Assembly (NCBI GenBank): GCA_036310185.1
Contig: JAXJSH010000070.1
Coordinates: forward strand, 1 to 64,000
Length of the DNA stretch: 64,000 nt
Direction of reading: 5' to 3'
Source: JALENY01 sp036310185
Lineage (GTDB): Bacteria > Bacillota > Clostridia > Lachnospirales > Lachnospiraceae
Made by a program: the position numbers and the translations under genes. Below, piece by piece: positions 60,001 to 64,000 of this stretch; position 1 is the stretch's first letter; each line of letters opens with the position of its first letter. The notes under the pieces were generated by a model, which had not been told where the DNA came from, did not search any database, and was given only the letters and a program-made list of their open reading frames with translations.

Positions 60001-61641
60001 CTGTTCAATGGAAAATGGAATCGGCCGCTCCGGATTTACAAAGGTAGAAAAACGATCCACAATCTTTCCGTCGGCCACTTTTACCGCACCAATCTCGATA
60101 ATCTTATGTTTTGCAGCACTGATACCGGTTGTTTCCAGGTCAAATACCACATACGTATTGTCAATGCCCTGATTTTTGCTGTTGTTGACGATTCCCTTCA
60201 GATCATCCACGATATAGCCTTCCATACCGTAAAGGACTTTAAAATCGGAATCTTTCAGCGGCGCACCCCAGTCAAAAAGGTGGTTTGCCTCCGGGAATGC
60301 CTGAACCACACCGTGATCCGTGATCGCGCAGGCTTTGTGTCCCCATTTTGCAGCCTGAAGCAGAATATCTTTTGCATTGGACACACCGTCCATATCGCTC
60401 ATTTTCGTATGACAATGTAGTTCCACACGCTTCTCCGGAGCCGTATCCATACGGCCCTGTTCAAAGCTCGCAATCGTTTTTACACCACGCACGGAACCAA
60501 TGGTCAGTTCATTGTCAAAACGGTCAATGACCGTAATCCCTTTTATCTTAAGGTAAGCGCCTTTCTTTATGGCCCCCTTCAGTTCTCCTGTTTCCGGGGT
60601 CGGTACAAACATTTTGCAGGTAATGCTGTCCGTAAAATCCGTAATGCTGAAAATCAGAATACTCTTATCATTTTTGATATCACGCTGATCCACGGCCATA
60701 ACTTTGCCGCGCACAACAATCTCACCCATCTCTGTGATGACCGAACTGAGCGGAATGCTGTCCTCCTCAAAATCTCTTCCATAGATGACATCCGGATTGT
60801 TGGACTGACGAATGCCTCCGTAACGTCTGGATCTGTCTTCTGCGCCTTTTTCGCCGCTGCTCTTTTTTGCACCGAATTTCTGGCTGCCTGTTTTTGCAGC
60901 TGCCGCTTTTCCGGCTCCGTTCTTTCCGGCATCTTTGTTTCCGGAGCTGTCCTTTGCTGCCGAAGTTCCATCTGCTTTCACCGAACCGGTATCTTTACCT
61001 GCCTCTGCTGCCGCCTGTGCATCTGCTTCTTCAGTGTTTTTCCCATGTTTTCCGAACACACGCTCCACAATGTTCTGGGCCTCCTGCTGGACGCGGAGTT
61101 CACTGTTTTTACGATTGGCACTCTCGCCCCGCTTTTCATATTTTATATCGATAATTGTGGAAAATCCGGCACGTTCACAGAATATCTTTTCCAGAATCCG
61201 ATAGATTTCCTCATGTTTTCCACGGCCGATCACCGTGTCTGCAAGGGTCACTTCCATATGATTTGATTCATGAAAGACCACTTTTCCATTGATAAAAATA
61301 TTGTGAAGCAGCGCATTATAGGTCTTCAGTTCCAGTAAAATACTGCTGCGGTATACCTCGTAAAAATTCTCCGGAGTGTACTGCGTGGACAGCAAAAAGC
61401 GCTCGATGATCTTAACGGTCATCGAGACACCCTGGAACAGCTGACTGGCAATAGCAGTCTCCAGCTGATATATATATTTTTTATGAATCCACTGTGGGCT
61501 GCTTATGTAAACCCGCAAATGATCCCGATCGCGATTAATGGCAACTTTGGTGACCGTAACCTGCTCCAGCAGTTCTGCCAGTTTTCCATCCAGTTTCAGA
61601 TTTGGAAACACGTCGAGAAATTGTTTTTTTGTTTGTAACAT
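57079..61641 (-). CDS. polC: DNA polymerase III PolC
   Basis: The 1520-residue replicative polymerase of low-GC Firmicutes with integral proofreading. Order: N-terminal domains (1-230), an Ala/Lys/Gly/Ser-rich linker (about 235-305), OB fold (315-390), PHP part (RVELHCHTKMSDMDGV near 405), DnaQ-like exonuclease (VVFDLETTG near 495, HNADFD, HRAVDDAE), the rest of PHP, zinc finger CPNCHYYDFD...CPRCG (near 984), and palm with PDIDLNFSGEY (near 1043). The ATG at 61641 starts MLQTKKQFLDVF and follows the ispG stop by one base. It is co-transcribed with ispG. Confidence 0.98.
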   Translation of the reverse strand: MLQTKKQFLDVFPNLKLDGKLAELLEQVTVTKVAINRDRDHLRVYISSPQWIHKKYIYQLETAIASQLFQGVSMTVKIIERFLLSTQYTPENFYEVYRSSILLELKTYNALLHNIFINGKVVFHESNHMEVTLADTVIGRGKHEEIYRILEKIFCERAGFSTIIDIKYEKRGESANRKNSELRVQQEAQNIVERVFGKHGKNTEEADAQAAAEAGKDTGSVKADGTSAAKDSSGNKDAGKNGAGKAAAAKTGSQKFGAKKSSGEKGAEDRSRRYGGIRQSNNPDVIYGRDFEEDSIPLSSVITEMGEIVVRGKVMAVDQRDIKNDKSILIFSITDFTDSITCKMFVPTPETGELKGAIKKGAYLKIKGITVIDRFDNELTIGSVRGVKTIASFEQGRMDTAPEKRVELHCHTKMSDMDGVSNAKDILLQAAKWGHKACAITDHGVVQAFPEANHLFDWGAPLKDSDFKVLYGMEGYIVDDLKGIVNNSKNQGIDNTYVVFDLETTGISAAKHKIIEIGAVKVADGKIVDRFSTFVNPERPIPFSIEQLTGINDGMVLDSPNIEKILPEFMAFCEGAVMVAHNADFDMGFIKLNCKEQSIPCDFTYLDTVGLARYFLPGLGKVTLDKVAKAVGAPLNNHHRAVDDAECTAHIFLKFLDMIREKGFQTLNELNREASMSVDRVRKLHSNHAVILAKNETGRRHLYKLVSESHLTYYNRQPKIPKSLFNEYREGLILGSACEAGELFQAILEGKSDEEIARIVEYYDYLEIQPIGNNAFMLREEKYDVHSEEDLRDLNRKIVKLGEQFKKPVVATCDVHFLNPEDEIYRKIIMTGKGFSDADQQAPLYLHTTDEMLEEFSYLGAEKAREVVITNTNMIADMCERVCPIHPDKFPPVIENSDRDLRDICYKKAHEIYGEELPQIVEARLERELNSIISNGYAVMYIIAQKLVWKSNEDGYLVGSRGSVGSSFVATMAGITEVNPLSPHYICPNCHYYDFDSEEAKRCAGRSGADLKDQKCPRCGTQLNKEGFDIPFETFLGFKGNKEPDIDLNFSGEYQGTAHRYTEVIFGKGQTFKAGTIGTLAEKTAYGYVKHYFEDHNQPKRKCEIERLAQGCTGVRRTTGQHPGGIIVLPLGEDINMFTPVQHPANDMTSDVITTHFDYHSIDSNLLKLDILGHDDPTMIRMLQDLTGFDPRLVPLDDKPVMSLFRSTEALGITPEDIGGCKLGCLGIPEFGTDFAMGMLIETKPESISDLIRIAGLSHGTDVWLGNAQELIRSGKATISTAICTRDDIMIYLIQMGLESEQAFTIMESVRKGKGLRPEWEEEMKKHDVPDWYIWSCKKIKYMFPKAHAAAYVMMAYRIAYFKINYPLAYYAAYFSIRASAFSYEIMCLGRERLEYYMKDYQSRKDSLSNKEQDTMKDMRIVQEMYARGFEFMPVDLQRAKAHRFQIIDGKLMPALDTIEGLGEKAADAVEEAVKDGPFLSKDDFRNRTKVSKTVIDLMDDLGLLGDIPESNQISLFDLQ

Positions 61642-61642
61642 G

Positions 61643-62698
61643 CTATTTACCCCAGTTTTGCAGTTCTTCACGCAGGCAGTTCAGAAGTTCACGCTCCGGA
61701 AGTTTTTTCACGATCTCGCCTTTTTTAATCAAAAGGCCTTCACCGATTCCGCCCGCGATTCCGATATCTGCACCTTTTGCTTCGCCCGGTCCGTTTACAA
61801 CGCAGCCCATTACAGCTACTTTGATATCCAGGTCAAAATCCTGTACCATGGTTTCCACCTGATTGGCCAGACCGATCAGGTCGATCTGTGTGCGGCCGCA
61901 GGTCGGACAGGAAACAACTTCGATGCCTCCTTTTCGAAGGCCCAGTGTTTTCAAAATACGTTTTGCAGACTTGATTTCCTCCACCGGATCTCCGGTCAGT
62001 GATACACGAATCGTATCGCCGATGCCCTGATACAGAATGATACCGAGACCGACCGCCGACTTAATATTTCCGGAAAACAGCGTACCGGACTCTGTAATTC
62101 CCACATGAATCGGATAATTGATTTTTTCCGCGATCAGTTCATGGGCTTTGGCACACATCATAACATCGGATGATTTGATGCTGATAACCAGATTATCATA
62201 GCCCAGATTTTCAATGATTTTTACCTTATCAAGGGCACTTTCCACAATCCCTTCCGCCGTAACGCCGTGGTATTTCTCCACCAGATTTTTCTCCAGAGAA
62301 CCGCTGTTTACACCCACACGAATGGGAATATTCCGTTCTTTTGCCACATTCACTACAGCCTTGATCCGATCAATGTTTCCAATGTTGCCCGGATTGATAC
62401 GGATCTTGTCCGCACCGTTTTCCATGGATGCGATTGCCAGTTTATAATCGAAATGAATATCTGCGACCAGCGGAATGTGAATCTGTTTCTTTATTTCTGT
62501 CAGCGCTTTTGCCGCTTCCATGGTTGGAACGGCACAGCGGATGATCTCGCATCCGGCTTTTTCAAGTGCCAGAATCTGTGCGACCGTAGCCTCCACATCC
62601 TCGGTTTTTGTGTTCGTCATGGACTGAATCAGGATTTTGTTTCCGCCTCCGATAAAACGATTGCCAATCTGGATGACTTTTGTGTGATCTCGATACAT
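61643..62698 (-). CDS. ispG: 4-hydroxy-3-methylbut-2-enyl diphosphate synthase
   Basis: A 351-residue [4Fe-4S] enzyme of the MEP isoprenoid pathway (MEcPP to HMBPP). TIM-barrel start (VIQIGNRFIGGGNKILIQSM), RINPGN motif, and the C-terminal cluster ligands in SCPTCGRT and MGCVVNGPGE. GAGAGGAG precedes the ATG. It heads the ispG-polC operon. Cytoplasmic. Confidence 0.97.
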   Translation of the reverse strand: MYRDHTKVIQIGNRFIGGGNKILIQSMTNTKTEDVEATVAQILALEKAGCEIIRCAVPTMEAAKALTEIKKQIHIPLVADIHFDYKLAIASMENGADKIRINPGNIGNIDRIKAVVNVAKERNIPIRVGVNSGSLEKNLVEKYHGVTAEGIVESALDKVKIIENLGYDNLVISIKSSDVMMCAKAHELIAEKINYPIHVGITESGTLFSGNIKSAVGLGIILYQGIGDTIRVSLTGDPVEEIKSAKRILKTLGLRKGGIEVVSCPTCGRTQIDLIGLANQVETMVQDFDLDIKVAVMGCVVNGPGEAKGADIGIAGGIGEGLLIKKGEIVKKLPERELLNCLREELQNWGK

Positions 62699-62856
62699 AA
62701 AACGCTCCTCTCTTCTGCGCTTATCTGGCCCCCGTTCGAACCAGTCTGTGCAGTAATTCTTTGTTTTATTTTTAACTTGTACTCATATTGTTATTGATCA
62801 TAGACAAAATAAGAGCCGTATATAAAGACACGGCCCCTCGCTTTCACTCCAGTTCT

Positions 62857-62885
62857 ATTATAGCGAACACATCCGGAAAAAACAA
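62857..62885 (-). promoter_or_regulatory. promoter of ispG-polC
   Basis: TTGTTT (62880-62885), 17-bp spacer, TATAAT (62857-62862) on the minus strand. A hairpin (GCCGTGT/ATACGGC, 62808-62835) lies in the leader. Confidence 0.65.
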
Positions 62886-63111
62886 GGCAATGTTATTCAA
62901 ATAAGCGTATCGGTTTCTGCAGCTGAAGTGAAAATTTTGTTTCCACTTTGAAAGGAAAATAGATTTTCGTCTTTCGGGTTATACCCCTTTCTGCTTCATT
63001 ACAGGAGGCGGCATAGGCCGAACACTCTTGAGAAAAAGCGTAAACCAATATTGACAATATCATTTTTGCAGAACTTTCCGGACAAGTTCTTTAAAAAATC
63101 CACAATTTCCC
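62886..63111. other. intergenic region between divergent ispG-polC and ilvE
   Basis: No gene or clear motif is seen except TTGACA at about 63052 without a partner -10 box. Confidence 0.4.
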
Positions 63112-63140
63112 TTGCAGTCACAAAACAAAAGTTTTACAAT
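63112..63140 (+). promoter_or_regulatory. promoter of ilvE
   Basis: TTGCAG (63112-63117), 17-bp spacer, TACAAT (63135-63140). The 95-base leader has no leader peptide or T-box that I can see. Confidence 0.55.
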
Positions 63141-63234
63141 GTTAAACAGATATATCATTAAACTGTCCGGCAGTCCTCAAACACAGAAGACCGGAAAGGT
63201 TTAATTTTGAACAACACGAACGGAGGAATTTATT

Positions 63235-64000
63235 ATGGAAAAAAAGAATATCGACTGGGGTAATCTTGGATTTGGCTATGTACAGACCGATTATCGCTAT
63301 GTTTCAAATTTTAAAAACGGTGCCTGGGATGAAGGCGGTCTTACCACAGATGCAAATATTTCCATCAGTGAATGTGCAGGTGTCCTGCAGTACGCACAGA
63401 CCGTATTCGAAGGCCTGAAAGCATATACAACCGAAGACGGACGTATCGTAACATTCCGTCCTGACTTAAATGCCGAACGTCTGGAACAGTCTGCAAAAAG
63501 ACTTGAGATTCCGGTATTCCCGAAAGAACGCTTTATCGACGCCGTTGTTGAAACCGTAAAAGCAAACGCAGCTTACGTTCCGCCATTCGGCTCCGGTGCA
63601 ACTTTATATCTTCGTCCATTCATGTTCGGTTCCAACCCGGTTATCGGCGTAAAACCGGCTGACGAATATCAGTTCCGTATTTTTGCTACTCCGGTTGGCC
63701 CGTACTTCAAAGGCGGCGTAAAACCGCTGACCATCCGTGTATGTGATTTTGACCGTGCAGCTCCATGCGGAACCGGCCATATCAAAGCTGGTCTGAACTA
63801 TGCCATGAGTCTGCATGCCATCGTTGATGCTCACAACCAGGGCTACGACGAAAACATGTATCTGGATGCAAAAACACGTACGAAAGTAGAAGAAACCGGC
63901 GGTGCAAACTTCCTCTTCGTTACAAAAGACGGAAAAGTTGTTACTCCGAAATCCAATACCATCCTGCCGTCCATCACACGCCGCTCTCTTATTTATGTTG
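63235..64000 (+). CDS. ilvE: branched-chain amino acid aminotransferase (partial, runs off the window)
   Basis: The first 255 residues of a fold-type IV PLP enzyme interconverting Val, Leu and Ile with their keto acids. Visible: NLGFGYVQTDYRYVSNF start, LQYAQTVFEGLKAY, RPDLNAERL, TLYLRPFMFG, the Schiff-base lysine in CGTGHIKAGLNYAMS, and EETGGANFLFV. This is the long (about 340-residue) form of the family, so about 85 residues lie beyond position 64000. GGAGGAAT precedes the ATG. Confidence 0.95.
   Translation, partial: MEKKNIDWGNLGFGYVQTDYRYVSNFKNGAWDEGGLTTDANISISECAGVLQYAQTVFEGLKAYTTEDGRIVTFRPDLNAERLEQSAKRLEIPVFPKERFIDAVVETVKANAAYVPPFGSGATLYLRPFMFGSNPVIGVKPADEYQFRIFATPVGPYFKGGVKPLTIRVCDFDRAAPCGTGHIKAGLNYAMSLHAIVDAHNQGYDENMYLDAKTRTKVEETGGANFLFVTKDGKVVTPKSNTILPSITRRSLIYV

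Noticed and set aside
62808..62835. Hairpin in the ispG leader as a terminator or riboswitch
   Set aside because: Only seven pairs with a weak U-tract and no conserved riboswitch blocks.
1..64000. Prophage, transposase, toxin-antitoxin or restriction system
   Set aside because: No integrase, phage structural gene, intact transposase or methylase/nuclease pair was seen; only the Rpn remnant and the repeat family hint at mobile DNA, apart from the left edge.

Overview
The window looks like a chromosomal segment of a Firmicute of the Clostridia, most likely a Lachnospiraceae member (Blautia/Ruminococcus/Dorea-like). Reasons: moderate GC, strong AGGAGG-type ribosome binding sites, a PolC-type polymerase, an infC-rpmI-rplT operon with an L20-type leader, and many families typical of this group (DUF1836, DUF4364, DUF3793, DUF2325, DUF1540, DUF5716/DUF5717, FeoB-associated Cys-rich protein). 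Species is not assignable from sequence reading alone. Family names are from memory; no search was run.

Layout. 1-0.7 kb: probable end of an integrative element: a repressor-type promoter with two identical palindromic operators, a DUF6061-type gene, and the 3' extension of rlmD, which looks like the element's attachment site. 2-12.5 kb: housekeeping genes (PcrA, YerC, PHP phosphatase, rubrerythrin, radical SAM, DUF4364, ferritin-like protein, RarA, polysaccharide deacetylase). 12.6-25 kb: an acidic repeat lipoprotein, then an iron-acquisition region (flavodoxin, DUF3793, DUF2325, Fur-like, FeoB-associated protein, FeoB with a frameshift, two FeoA, DtxR-type regulator). A shared operator, GTTAGY-N4-RCTAAC, recurs six times there and overlaps the feoA and feoB promoters. 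Next to it are a MacB-like ABC exporter and a deletion scar joining a truncated apbE to a truncated metal P-type ATPase.

25.3-31.1 kb: ribosomal operon infC-rpmI-rplT (infC with an ATT start), a lipoprotein, a DUF1540 mini-gene, and thrS behind a SEC-C/YdcF pair. 31.3-37.9 kb: a 2029-residue S-layer-anchored surface protein preceded by a cobalamin-riboswitch-like leader and a terminator, so it is probably repressed by B12. 38-43.5 kb: membrane-anchored HAD phosphatase, two lipoproteins (one with an in-frame TAG), purA, a LysR regulator, nth. 43.7-49.5 kb: purF-purB and a polar amino acid ABC transporter. 49.6-55.2 kb: a three-gene cluster (TPR protein, DUF5716, DUF5717) of unknown function, the best candidate here for an undescribed system. 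55.5-64 kb: HisC/CobD-like aminotransferase, a decayed Rpn-type nuclease, ispG-polC, and the start of ilvE.

Scattered through the window is a small repeat family with about 20-bp terminal inverted repeats (GATAYYRGGGTCAAAAGGT), with two complete copies, one internally deleted copy and one solo end. One copy supplies the -35 box of the DUF5717 promoter.
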